This document shows, piece after piece, positions 15,065 through 23,514 of a stretch of 27,297 nucleotides of DNA (position 1 is the stretch's first letter; each line of letters opens with the position of its first letter). A program made the position numbers and the translations under genes. This stretch comes from Odoribacteraceae bacterium (GTDB lineage: Bacteria > Bacteroidota > Bacteroidia > Bacteroidales > Marinifilaceae). The DNA lies in contig JAIRKS010000058.1 in assembly GCA_031259905.1 (NCBI GenBank), forward strand, positions 1 to 27,297, in the 5' to 3' direction. Below the pieces are notes generated by a model that saw only the letters and a list, made by a program, of their open reading frames with translations, was not told where the DNA came from and ran no database searches.

Positions 15065-16450
15065 ATGAATACTATCGAGGAAGAAAAAGAAAAAAGAGAG
15101 AACGACGAGCCGCGCCCGGTGTACCTCGTCGGTATCGGCGGCATCGGGATGAGCGCCCTCGCGCGTTACTTCCGGGCAACGGGATGCGCCGTGGCCGGGT
15201 ACGACAGGACGCCGTCGCCGCTGACGCTCGAAATGAGCCGGGAAGGTATCGACATTACCCACGAGGACGACGAGCGGGAAATCGCGGGGATCTTCCGCTC
15301 GCCCGGCCGACCGCTGGTGATCTACACGCCGGCGATCCCCCCCGGCAACCGCGTGCTCTCGTTCTTCAGGGAAAACGGGCACGCGCTCCACAAGCGCTCG
15401 GAAGTGCTCGGGATGATCGCCGGCACGAAAAAGGCCATCTGCGTGGCCGGCACGCACGGCAAGACGACCGTGTCGACGATGACCGCCTTCCTCTTGCACT
15501 CCTCGCGCGTGGGATGCAACGCGTTCCTGGGAGGAATATCCTCCAACTTCGGCACGAACGTGCTGGTAAACCCCGCCTCCCCGTTCGCGGTGATCGAGGC
15601 GGACGAGTACGACCGCTCCTTCCTCCACCTGCACCCGGAAATGGCCGTGATCACCTCCACGGACGCCGACCACCTCGACGTCTACGGCACGCGCGAGTGC
15701 ATGATGGAGGCCTTCGAGCAGTTCGCCTGCCAGACGAGAGGCAAGCTATTCGCGCGAAAAGGCGTGACGCTCCGCCGGCGGGAGGTGGACGGCTATTACG
15801 CCGTCGACGAGCCGGCGGATTATCGCGCCGCGCGCCCGCGCCCGGAGGGAAACGGCTTCCGCTTCGATTACGCCGGGCGGGACGTCTCGATCCCCGGCCT
15901 GCGGCTCGCCGTCCCCGGTCGCGTGAACGTGGAAAACGTCACGGCGGCGATCACCCTGGCCCTGCACGCTGGAGTCTCCCCCGGCGAGATCCGCGAGGCG
16001 TTGCCCCGCTTTAAAGGCGTCGCAAGACGATTCGACCTCCACGCGAACGGCCGCGCGATCTACGTCGATGATTACGCGCACCACCCGCGGGAGATCGAGG
16101 CGACGCTGACCTCCGCGCGGGAAATGTGGCCCGGTCGACGGCTCACGGTGGCCTTCCAGCCTCACCTGTACTCGAGGACGCGCGACTTCTACCCCGGCTT
16201 CGCGAAAAGCCTGAGCCTAGCCGACGAGGTGATCCTGATGGAGATCTACCCGGCGCGCGAGGAGCCTCTACCGGGAGTGACCTCCCGCCTGATCGCCGAC
16301 CGGCTGACCGTCCCGCACGTGATGGCAAGACGCGAGGAGCTGCCGGAACTCGTCCGGGCGAGGGTGACGGACGGTATATTCATGACCATCGGCGCCGGGG
16401 ACATCGACCGCTTCGTCCCCCTCTTCACGGCCATGTTCACCGGGAACTAA
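15065..16450 (+). CDS. murC: UDP-N-acetylmuramate:L-alanine ligase MurC
   Basis: A 461-residue cytoplasmic Mur ligase that adds L-alanine to UDP-MurNAc. The start region shows YLVGIGGIGMSALARYF, the ATP loop GTHGKTT is at 129-135, and DEYDRSFL, DADHLDVYG and VDDYAHHPREIEATL are typical of MurC. I choose ATG 15065, which lies six bases after the murG stop; an in-frame TTG at 15056 would add three residues and overlap murG. The first 18 residues are a charged extension before the nucleotide-binding fold. It ends 12 bases before ftsQ. Confidence 0.95.
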   Translation: MNTIEEEKEKRENDEPRPVYLVGIGGIGMSALARYFRATGCAVAGYDRTPSPLTLEMSREGIDITHEDDEREIAGIFRSPGRPLVIYTPAIPPGNRVLSFFRENGHALHKRSEVLGMIAGTKKAICVAGTHGKTTVSTMTAFLLHSSRVGCNAFLGGISSNFGTNVLVNPASPFAVIEADEYDRSFLHLHPEMAVITSTDADHLDVYGTRECMMEAFEQFACQTRGKLFARKGVTLRRREVDGYYAVDEPADYRAARPRPEGNGFRFDYAGRDVSIPGLRLAVPGRVNVENVTAAITLALHAGVSPGEIREALPRFKGVARRFDLHANGRAIYVDDYAHHPREIEATLTSAREMWPGRRLTVAFQPHLYSRTRDFYPGFAKSLSLADEVILMEIYPAREEPLPGVTSRLIADRLTVPHVMARREELPELVRARVTDGIFMTIGAGDIDRFVPLFTAMFTGN

Positions 16451-16462
16451 AGACCTCGCGAC

Positions 16463-17185
16463 ATGAAACACCTAACGCTCTACGTGGCAAGTATCCTCCT
16501 GTTTGCATACTTGATTATTATCCTTACCTTCGCGGCAACGAAATGGGGGGAGGTAACATGTGAGGGAGTACGGGTGACGGTCAATAACGCGCGTGACGCT
16601 TTCGTGGACGAGGAAGAGGTGTTGAAGATAATCCGGAAAGGATACGGGACAATTCTCGAGAAGAAGATGACAACCATTGACAAAGATAGCCTGGAAAGGA
16701 TACTTGTCAGGAATCCAATGATCCATTCAGCCCAGGTTTACTACAGTATAGACGGTAATCTCCACGTGAATATCAGGCAACGGGAGCCTCTCCTGAGAGT
16801 GATGGCAGGCGAGGGATATTACGTCGACAAGGACGGGGAAATCATGCCGCTATCTCCCAGGTTTACTTCCAGGGTTATTGTTGCCACGGGCAACATTAGC
16901 AAGACGTTCGCGCGCGAACGGCTGGCCCCGTTCGCGAAAAGCCTCGCGGGACACTCGTTCTGGAGCGCTTTCATCGAGCAGCTCGTGGTGCTCCCCGGTG
17001 GCAACGTGGTATTGATCCCCAAGGTGGGAGATTTCAAAATCACGTTAGGTCCGCTGGAGAATCACGAGGAACGAATGGAAAAGTTGATGATCTTCCTGAA
17101 ACGGGGAATAAGAAAAAAGGGCTGGGACAGGTACAAGGAGATTAAACTGGAATTTGACAAACTGGTAGTTTGCGTGAGAAGATAA
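16463..17185 (+). CDS. ftsQ: Cell division protein FtsQ
   Basis: A 240-residue bitopic membrane protein with a very short cytoplasmic tail, one membrane helix (about residues 5-26) and a periplasmic part. The latter has a POTRA-like segment (about 32-95, with RNPMIHSAQVYYSIDGNLHVNIRQ at its end) followed by a beta-rich domain (REPLLRVMAGEGYYVDKDGEIMPLS, then LVVLPGGNVVLIPKVGDFKITLG). FtsQ links the early divisome to FtsL/FtsB and FtsW/FtsI. Position between murC and ftsA and the topology support the call. Base composition is visibly lower in GC than in the Mur genes before it. Confidence 0.92.
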   Translation: MKHLTLYVASILLFAYLIIILTFAATKWGEVTCEGVRVTVNNARDAFVDEEEVLKIIRKGYGTILEKKMTTIDKDSLERILVRNPMIHSAQVYYSIDGNLHVNIRQREPLLRVMAGEGYYVDKDGEIMPLSPRFTSRVIVATGNISKTFARERLAPFAKSLAGHSFWSAFIEQLVVLPGGNVVLIPKVGDFKITLGPLENHEERMEKLMIFLKRGIRKKGWDRYKEIKLEFDKLVVCVRR

Positions 17186-17198
17186 AAAATTAAATCGA

Positions 17199-18347
17199 AT
17201 GGATTATATAGCTTCTTTGGACATGGGATCGGAAACGATGGTGATGGCGTTAGCAGAGGTTAACGCCGGCCGCGTTCGCGTGATCGCCGTGGAAATGGCC
17301 GGATCGAAAGGAATCGAGCGGGGAAAGGTGAAGGACGAGGAGCAGGCGAGCGCCGCGGTAGGGCAACTGCTGGAAGTGTTCCGGGAAAAACACGGGATGA
17401 ATATCGACAGTCTACGCGTCTCCTTGCCGGCGACGTGGTTGAAACGGACGACGGTGAAGGAGGTGTTGAATCCTTCCCGTGGCGTCAAGGAAGCCTACCT
17501 GGATGAATTGGAAAAGCGGTGCAGGATGTCGTTGCCCGATGACGGGCGAGAACCGGTAGCGACCCTACCGCTCTCCTACACGGTCGATGGCAAGGAGACG
17601 CGGCATTTGTTGAACCAGCCGGTGGAGGAGGGAAGCGCGTGCTACGTGCTGTACTCGGCCCGCGAGAGCGAGATGGAAAAGACCCGCGAGTGGTTGTCCG
17701 GTTTAGGAATAACGCGCGTGGATTTCTATGCCGGGATAGAGGCGATGAGCCGGGCGGTGGCCTCGAAACGAAACGGGTATCAAAACTTCGCGCTGGTCGA
17801 CCTGGGGGCTGACAGCACGAAAGTGCTCGTCTTCCAGGAAGGGGTAGTTGTCCGCGATGTCGAGTTGCCCCTGGGGTGCAGTGCCATCGACGGGGACATT
17901 CATACCGCCTTCTCGCAATCACTGGACGTCGCGCGTCAGTTAAAACACGAACACGGGAGTGCAGTGAGCGCGTTGGAGAAAAAAGACAGGAAGATTATCA
18001 TACCGAACACGCAGTATAGCGTGACCCTGCGCGCGCTGTTGCATATCGAACAGTGTCGCCTCGAGGAGTTGTTGGAAGGCGTTATATTTCAGGTGCAGAG
18101 TAGCGGCTTCTCTCGCGCGTTACCCGACGGGATACTGTTGACGGGAGGAGGAAGCCAGGTGAAAAACGTGGAAATATTACTGAATAAGCTTTCGGGATAC
18201 CAGGTGAGAAGGGCCGTGATCACGGGCGTGGAGGCGATGGACAGGTCGTGGCTGGAAAATCCCGGCTACTTGACCGCTTTCGGCTTGTTGGCCTGCGAGA
18301 GCAAGACGCGCAAGTCCCTGGGGAATTTATGGAAAAGGTGGTTTTAA
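17199..18347 (+). CDS. ftsA: Cell division protein FtsA (short, divergent)
   Basis: A 382-residue actin-like ATPase that anchors FtsZ polymers to the membrane. The phosphate-1 loop SLDMGSETMVMAL (residues 6-18) and phosphate-2 loop DLGADST (201-207) differ from the usual DIGT and DxGxxT forms but keep their order; LLTGGGSQVKNVEILL is near 307-322. A 1C-type subdomain is present between about 80 and 165. The end KSLGNLWKRWF is an amphipathic helix of the kind FtsA uses for membrane binding. It is shorter than typical FtsA proteins (over 400 residues), mostly because the linker before the final helix is small. It sits directly before the two ftsZ genes. FtsA by position and fold; biochemical details are uncertain. 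Confidence 0.9.
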   Translation: MDYIASLDMGSETMVMALAEVNAGRVRVIAVEMAGSKGIERGKVKDEEQASAAVGQLLEVFREKHGMNIDSLRVSLPATWLKRTTVKEVLNPSRGVKEAYLDELEKRCRMSLPDDGREPVATLPLSYTVDGKETRHLLNQPVEEGSACYVLYSARESEMEKTREWLSGLGITRVDFYAGIEAMSRAVASKRNGYQNFALVDLGADSTKVLVFQEGVVVRDVELPLGCSAIDGDIHTAFSQSLDVARQLKHEHGSAVSALEKKDRKIIIPNTQYSVTLRALLHIEQCRLEELLEGVIFQVQSSGFSRALPDGILLTGGGSQVKNVEILLNKLSGYQVRRAVITGVEAMDRSWLENPGYLTAFGLLACESKTRKSLGNLWKRWF

Positions 18348-18358
18348 AATAAATAATC

Positions 18359-19636
18359 ATGATCGATAGATTGATACATATAAACGCTCCCGTGCAGAAA
18401 GCGCCCGGCATTAAGGTATTGGGCGTGGGCGGGGGCGGTTGCAATGCCGTGAACTACATGTATTACCAGGGAATACAGAACGTGGACTTCATGGTATGTG
18501 ACACGGATTTACAAAAACTGCGTCAAAGCCCGGTGCAGAACCGGGTGCAGATCGGGAAAGACTCGACCGGGGGACTCGGGGCGGGAAGTAACCCGGAGCA
18601 AGGAAAGACGTCAGCCAACGAGACCCTCGACTACCTCCGTTCCGTGCTGGAGAACAATACTAAAATGCTCTTCATCGCGGCCGGGATGGGAGGAGGAACA
18701 GGCACGGGGGCTGCTCCCGTCATCGCCGATTTATCAAGGAGTTTAGGTATACTGACCGTCGCCATCGTGACGATTCCCTTCAATTTCGAGGGGAAACGGC
18801 GCGTGGAACAGGCGTTAAAGGGAATCGAGGAGCTGGATAAACACGTCGACTCCCTGTTGATCATCTGTAACGAGAAGTTACTGAAAATACACGACAACCT
18901 GAAATTGTCCCAGGCTTTCAAGAAAGCCGACGACGTGTTGGCGGTCGCCGCCAGGAGTATCGCGGAGATTATCACCATAAGAGGGTTTGTCAATATCGAC
19001 ATGAAAGACGTGAAGTCAGTGATGAACAATAGCGGGGTAGCCCTCATGGGTGCCGGTGACGCGTCCGGTCCGGATCGGGCAATGGAGGCGGTGAAAAAGG
19101 CCCTGGACTCCCCGCTGTTGAACAGTAGCGATATCCGGGGAGCTTCCGAGGTCTTGTTAAACATCTTGTACGGGGAAGAGGAAGTGACGCCCCAGGAGGG
19201 AGAATCAATAAAAGCCTACCTGAAAGAACTGGTAGGGGGCGACGTGGATTTTAACTGGGGATCGGGAAAGGACGATACGCTGGAAGATAAATTACGAGTG
19301 GTAGTGATCGTCACGAGATTTAAGCAGAGGGCCTTGGAATCACCCTATTCTGCCCCGGTCTTCAAGGTCGAGGAGGTCGAGGAGGAGGAAGAGCTGCGGC
19401 TGATGGTGGAGGATGCCCGACAGCTGGAAGAAAAGAAACGGCAGCAATATAAAACGAGACAAGAGCAACAGCAACGTAAGGAGCAAAAGGAAACACTTCC
19501 ACGCGAGAAACAGAAGCAAGGGAAAAACACCCCCCCCGACCAGGATGGTTGGCTCCAACGAACATTTGGACATATTTTTAACACAGACGCGAATCTGGCA
19601 AGAGACACGGATATATCAAAGGAATCTGGATCATGA
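18359..19636 (+). CDS. ftsZ: Cell division GTPase FtsZ, first paralogue (long charged linker)
   Basis: A 425-residue tubulin-like GTPase. The G-box VLGVGGGGCNAV is at 20-31, the signature GGGTGTG at 111-117, and the T7 loop N212-I-D214-M-K-D217 keeps the residues that complete the neighbour's GTP site, so GTP hydrolysis on polymerisation is expected. NNSGVALMGAGDASGPDRAMEA follows the family pattern well. After about residue 320 comes a highly charged Glu/Lys/Gln-rich linker, and the protein ends DGWLQRTFGHIFNTD and a polar tail. The usual C-terminal peptide (a PAY/PAF core plus arginines) is not seen. A run of eight C bases (about 19530-19537) lies in the linker. The stop overlaps the ATG of the second ftsZ by four bases. 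Confidence 0.94.
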   Translation: MIDRLIHINAPVQKAPGIKVLGVGGGGCNAVNYMYYQGIQNVDFMVCDTDLQKLRQSPVQNRVQIGKDSTGGLGAGSNPEQGKTSANETLDYLRSVLENNTKMLFIAAGMGGGTGTGAAPVIADLSRSLGILTVAIVTIPFNFEGKRRVEQALKGIEELDKHVDSLLIICNEKLLKIHDNLKLSQAFKKADDVLAVAARSIAEIITIRGFVNIDMKDVKSVMNNSGVALMGAGDASGPDRAMEAVKKALDSPLLNSSDIRGASEVLLNILYGEEEVTPQEGESIKAYLKELVGGDVDFNWGSGKDDTLEDKLRVVVIVTRFKQRALESPYSAPVFKVEEVEEEEELRLMVEDARQLEEKKRQQYKTRQEQQQRKEQKETLPREKQKQGKNTPPDQDGWLQRTFGHIFNTDANLARDTDISKESGS

Positions 19637-20826
19637 AAGATAGATTGATTAATTTTATCCAAGACGAGACTTCCCCGGTCATCATTAAGGTGATTGGCGT
19701 GGGTGGAGGTGGCGGCAATGCCGTGGCGTACATGTCGGAAGAGGGGATACATGACGTGGATTTCGTGGCGTGTAACACGGATAGCCAGGCGCTCCAGGGA
19801 CTTCCTGATATTGTCAAATGCATACAACTGGGCCAGAGCTTGACGGGGGGAGAGGGCGCCGGCAACAATCCCGAAAGGGGCGAGGCCGCTGCTCTCGAGA
19901 GTTTAGAGGAAATAGAATCCATGTTGCGGGAGAATACCAAGATGGCTTTCATCACGGCGACGATGGGCGGGGGGACCGGGACAGGCGCCGCCCCCGTGAT
20001 CGCCAAGGCGGCCAAGGAGATGAATATCCTCACCGTGGGCGTGGTAACCTTCCCCATGCGCTCGGATGGCCCGAAGCGGGTCAAACAAGCACACGAGGGG
20101 ATCAAGCGGATGCAGGAGCACGTGGACGCGCTGCTCGTCATTGATAACGAGAAAATCTGTAGCTTGTACGGGTCGAGAACGCAGACCGACGCCTTTAACA
20201 AGGCCAACGACGTGTTAAAGGTCGCGGTGAAAGGCATCGCCGAGATCATCACCTTGCCGGGGTACATCAACGTGGATTTCTCCGACGTGAAGACGGTGCT
20301 GACCAATAGTCGCATGGCCATCATGGGAGCGGCCAAGGCATCGGGCAAGGGCCGGGCGGAACGGGTGATCGCGGAAGCGCTGAATAGCCCGCTGCTCAAT
20401 ATAAGCGACCTGTCGGATGCCAACGACATCTTGTTGAGCATCTCTTCGGGCATTGACGATAACGAGATTTCGGTACCCGAGTTGATAACGATCACCTCTT
20501 ACATGACTGACCGGGTGGGGGATGTTTCGGTAATCTGGGGTGTCGGTATGGACGAGACGTTGGGAGAAGATCTCTCCGTGACGATCATCGCCACGGGCTT
20601 CCCCTTCACGGAGGTGGACGACGCGCCGGTGAATATTCCCGGGATGGATTCCGGGACAGCACGGGAAGAGACGTACCAGAACAACGATAGCGTGATCGAT
20701 TACGCCGGCATGATATTGAAGAAACCGGACGTGTCCTTGCAACCTGATCTTACTGTCGAGGAAATACGCGAGTTGAAGATGACGCCGGCCTATACCCGGC
20801 GAAGAATAAAAGTGAATAAGATTTAG
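19633..20826 (+). CDS. ftsZ: Cell division GTPase FtsZ, second paralogue (with canonical C-terminal peptide)
   Basis: A 397-residue tubulin-like GTPase, clearly homologous to but diverged from the preceding gene. The G-box KVIGVGGGGGNAV is at about 16-28, GGGTGTG at 112-118 and the T7 loop N213-V-D215-F-S-D218 is intact. Its N-terminal half looks like a standard Bacteroidetes FtsZ, but the motif after T7 reads NSRMAIMG where FtsZ usually has NSGxAxMG. The linker after the GTPase fold is short, and the end IRELKMTPAYTRRRIK matches the conserved C-terminal peptide that binds FtsA and other partners. The ATG at 19633 overlaps the previous stop, so both are probably made from one mRNA. It is the last gene of the dcw cluster. 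Confidence 0.94.
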   Translation: MKDRLINFIQDETSPVIIKVIGVGGGGGNAVAYMSEEGIHDVDFVACNTDSQALQGLPDIVKCIQLGQSLTGGEGAGNNPERGEAAALESLEEIESMLRENTKMAFITATMGGGTGTGAAPVIAKAAKEMNILTVGVVTFPMRSDGPKRVKQAHEGIKRMQEHVDALLVIDNEKICSLYGSRTQTDAFNKANDVLKVAVKGIAEIITLPGYINVDFSDVKTVLTNSRMAIMGAAKASGKGRAERVIAEALNSPLLNISDLSDANDILLSISSGIDDNEISVPELITITSYMTDRVGDVSVIWGVGMDETLGEDLSVTIIATGFPFTEVDDAPVNIPGMDSGTAREETYQNNDSVIDYAGMILKKPDVSLQPDLTVEEIRELKMTPAYTRRRIKVNKI

Positions 20827-20876
20827 AAAGAGCACGGCGACGTCCTCTGTAATGTATATAGTTGAATAAATAAAAA

Positions 20877-22811
20877 ATGGAAAGATTTAGAGAATTAGGT
20901 TTAGACGGGGAGATTCTTCAAGGGATCGCGGATTTGGGCTTTGAAACACCGACTCCTGTACAAGAGAAGACAATTCCCGTGATTTTGGGCGAAACAAACG
21001 ACCTGGTCGTTCTGGCTCAAACGGGAACGGGAAAGACGGCCGCCTTCGGGCTACCGTTACTGCAAAAGATCGACGCGGGGAATAAAGACACCCAGGTGTT
21101 GATCTTAAGCCCCACGCGGGAATTGTGCGTGCAGATCGGGAATGATCTGAAGAATTACTCGAAGCACAGGAAAGACATCAGCGTCACCTGCGTGTACGGG
21201 GGCACCGATATCCGGAAACAGATACGGGAAGTACAACGCGGGGTACACATCATCGTGGCAACGCCGGGGCGGCTGGTTGATTTACTGGAACGCGGGGTAG
21301 TACACATCGGGACGATATTCGCCGTGGTGCTGGACGAGGCCGACGAGATGTTGAACATGGGTTTCCAGGAGGAATTAAATTCCATCCTCGAGGCCACGCC
21401 AAAAGAGAAAAACACCTACCTCTTCTCGGCAACAATGCCGAAAGAGGTGGAGAGAATCGCCAAAAACTACCTGGTGAACCCCGTGGAAATCGCCGTCGGG
21501 AAGAAAAACCAGGGGGCAGACACGGTCTCGCACCACTACTACATGGTGCGTGCCAAGGACTGTTACGAGACACTGCGCCGGGTCGTCGACTGTGCACCGG
21601 ACATGTACGCTATCATCTTTACCCGCACGAAGAATGACGCGAGCGATATTGCCAAGCATTTGCAGAAAGACGGTATCGACTGCGACGCCCTGCACGGCGA
21701 CCTGAGCCAGGCGCAACGGGACAACGTGATGGCCGCCTTCCGCTCCAAGCGCTTAAAAGTTCTCGTGGCCACCGACGTCGCGGCCAGGGGACTGGACGTG
21801 GATTGCCTGACGCACGTCATCAACTACAACCTGCCTGACGACGTGGAGAGCTATACCCACCGCAGTGGACGCACCGGACGCGCGGGGAAGGAAGGAATCT
21901 CCATCGCGATCATTCACTCCCGCGAGAAGGGCAAGTTACGCCGCATCGAGGGGATGTTGAAAAAACAATTCATCTACCAGGAAGTGCCCGATGGCGACAG
22001 TATCTGCCGGGCGCAGCTCGCCTTCTACGCCGACAAGATCTTGAACTCCGAGATGCAGGAAGAGTTGGAGCGCTATGACCAGGGGGTTTTCGAGAAATTC
22101 GAGGCATTGAGCAAGGAAGAATTAATACAGCATTTAGTCTCCTACGAGTTCGGTAAACTCTTGAAGAAATACAAGGACACGGAAGACCTGAACTTATCGG
22201 CCGGGGAACGGGGCGAGCGAGGTGAACGAGGAGAACGAGGTGAACGAGGCGGACGAGGTGAACGAGGCGGACGGGGAGAACGCGGCGATCGTGGTGATCG
22301 TGGTGATCGCGGCGAGCGAGGCGAACGCGGTGATCGTGGCGATCGTGGTGATCGTGGCGATCGCGGCGATCGTGGTGATCGCGGCAGGGAGATCTTCTTC
22401 AGTGCCTTCTCGATGAATGTCGGGCGAGAGGACGGGATGACCCCCCGCGACTTGATGGCCTTGATTAACCAGAATTCCCGTCACCGCAACGTGGAGGTGG
22501 GCGGCATACAGATATACGATACCGACACCCGCTTCGAGATCGACGAGAGTAGCGCTCATGATTTCTTCGTGGACTTCAAGCGGGTATTCTTTAACGGCAT
22601 ACCGGTGACGCTCGTTCCCTTCTCCGGTCGGGTCGAGAGCGGCGCTCGCGGCCGGGATCGCCGCGGTGGTCGCGCGCCTGCCTTCTCCAGCAGGTCCGGG
22701 TACGACCGCCGGGGCAGGTACAGCCGGCGGCGCGAGGAAGAAACCCCTGGGAAACGTCGCGGGAAACCGGGAAGCAACCCCAAAAAACCCAGGAACTTTA
22801 GCAGATCCTGA
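20877..22811 (+). CDS. deaD: DEAD-box ATP-dependent RNA helicase, DeaD/CsdA type
   Basis: A 644-residue RNA helicase. The Q motif is GFETPTPVQEK (22-32) and motif I is AQTGTGKTAAFG; then come PTRELCVQIG, TPGRLVDLL, DEADEMLNMGF (motif II), SATMPKEV (motif III) and, in the second RecA domain, ATDVAARGLDV and HRSGRTGRAG (motif VI). A helical region runs to about 440, a Gly-Glu/Asp-Arg triplet tract covers 443-502, and a DbpA-like RNA-binding domain (about 504-585, with DGMTPRDLMALINQ) precedes a basic Arg/Gly-rich tail. This domain order fits DeaD/CsdA/DbpA proteins that act in ribosome assembly, cold adaptation and mRNA turnover. It starts 50 bases after ftsZ and could have its own promoter (TATAGTTG at 20857-20864 is a weak candidate). 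Confidence 0.93.
   Translation: MERFRELGLDGEILQGIADLGFETPTPVQEKTIPVILGETNDLVVLAQTGTGKTAAFGLPLLQKIDAGNKDTQVLILSPTRELCVQIGNDLKNYSKHRKDISVTCVYGGTDIRKQIREVQRGVHIIVATPGRLVDLLERGVVHIGTIFAVVLDEADEMLNMGFQEELNSILEATPKEKNTYLFSATMPKEVERIAKNYLVNPVEIAVGKKNQGADTVSHHYYMVRAKDCYETLRRVVDCAPDMYAIIFTRTKNDASDIAKHLQKDGIDCDALHGDLSQAQRDNVMAAFRSKRLKVLVATDVAARGLDVDCLTHVINYNLPDDVESYTHRSGRTGRAGKEGISIAIIHSREKGKLRRIEGMLKKQFIYQEVPDGDSICRAQLAFYADKILNSEMQEELERYDQGVFEKFEALSKEELIQHLVSYEFGKLLKKYKDTEDLNLSAGERGERGERGERGERGGRGERGGRGERGDRGDRGDRGERGERGDRGDRGDRGDRGDRGDRGREIFFSAFSMNVGREDGMTPRDLMALINQNSRHRNVEVGGIQIYDTDTRFEIDESSAHDFFVDFKRVFFNGIPVTLVPFSGRVESGARGRDRRGGRAPAFSSRSGYDRRGRYSRRREEETPGKRRGKPGSNPKKPRNFSRS
22203..22382 (+). repeat. 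Nine-base repeat tract encoding 20 Gly-(Glu/Asp/Gly)-Arg triplets
   Basis: Inside the helicase gene, twenty consecutive nine-base units encode Gly-X-Arg with X = Glu in the first part and mostly Asp in the second. Codons for the same triplet vary (GGC/GGT/GGA, CGC/CGT/CGA), but runs such as GGCGATCGTGGTGATCG are nearly repeated at DNA level, so copy number may change by slippage without frameshift. The tract forms a flexible charged linker, RGG-like in composition and collagen-like in periodicity, between the helicase core and the RNA-binding domain. Confidence 0.9.
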
Positions 22812-22863
22812 AGGGAATCGCCCGGCGATTCCCCCCGACACGGTATCCTTAAAATCGAGTATC

Positions 22864-23472
22864 ATGGAAATTCGCGGTGCAACGTTCGTGACGAGTAATA
22901 CAGACGTGAGGCAATGCCCGGCCCCGGACCGGCACGAGTACGCTTTTATCGGGAGGTCTAACGTCGGGAAATCGTCGTTGATCAACATGCTAACCAACAA
23001 CGGTAAACTGGCGAAGACCTCCTCCACGCCCGGCAAGACGCGGTTAATAAACCATTTCCTGGTCAATAACGAGTGGTACCTCGTAGATCTTCCCGGCTAC
23101 GGGTACGTCAAATCCTCCAGGGAATCGCGGAAACAATTCAACGCGCTCATTCGTGACTACATCCTGCACCGGGAAAACATGGTTTGCCTGTTCGTGCTGG
23201 TGGATAGTCGTCACGCCCCGCGCGCGATCGACCTGGAGTTCATGGCCTGGCTGGGAGAGAACGGCATCCCGTTCGCGATCGTCTTCACCAAGGCCGACAA
23301 GCTGACCGCACGCGCGTGTCGCGACAGCATGGCCGCGTACGAGAACGTGATGCTTGAACAGTGGGAGAGCATGCCGAAAACGTTCCTGACCTCGGCGGAG
23401 AGTCGCCAGGGAAGGGAAGAGCTACTGGGTTACCTGGATGAATTGAACCGGACCGTCGACAAGTTCTGGTAA
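22864..23472 (+). CDS. engB: Ribosome biogenesis GTP-binding protein EngB (YihA/YsxC)
   Basis: A 202-residue TRAFAC-class GTPase needed for large ribosomal subunit assembly. G1 is GRSNVGKSSL (about 31-40), a switch threonine lies in KTSSTPGKTRLIN, G3 is DLPGYGYVKSS, G4 is TKADK and G5 is TSAESRQG. Length and motif spacing are normal. I use ATG 22864, 52 bases after the helicase stop; the frame stays open further upstream into the helicase gene, but that part lacks any family similarity. The neighbouring helicase also acts on ribosome assembly in related bacteria, so the pairing is sensible. Confidence 0.95.
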   Translation: MEIRGATFVTSNTDVRQCPAPDRHEYAFIGRSNVGKSSLINMLTNNGKLAKTSSTPGKTRLINHFLVNNEWYLVDLPGYGYVKSSRESRKQFNALIRDYILHRENMVCLFVLVDSRHAPRAIDLEFMAWLGENGIPFAIVFTKADKLTARACRDSMAAYENVMLEQWESMPKTFLTSAESRQGREELLGYLDELNRTVDKFW

Positions 23473-23514
23473 CCGGCAGGCAACACGTGAAACACTAAAC
23501 ACCAGTATCCCGCG

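Noticed and set aside
22666..22863. Upstream extension of engB into the helicase gene
   Set aside because: The frame is open but overlaps the helicase tail in another frame and encodes an Ala/Gly/Pro-rich stretch with no EngB similarity; ATG 22864 gives the normal family length.
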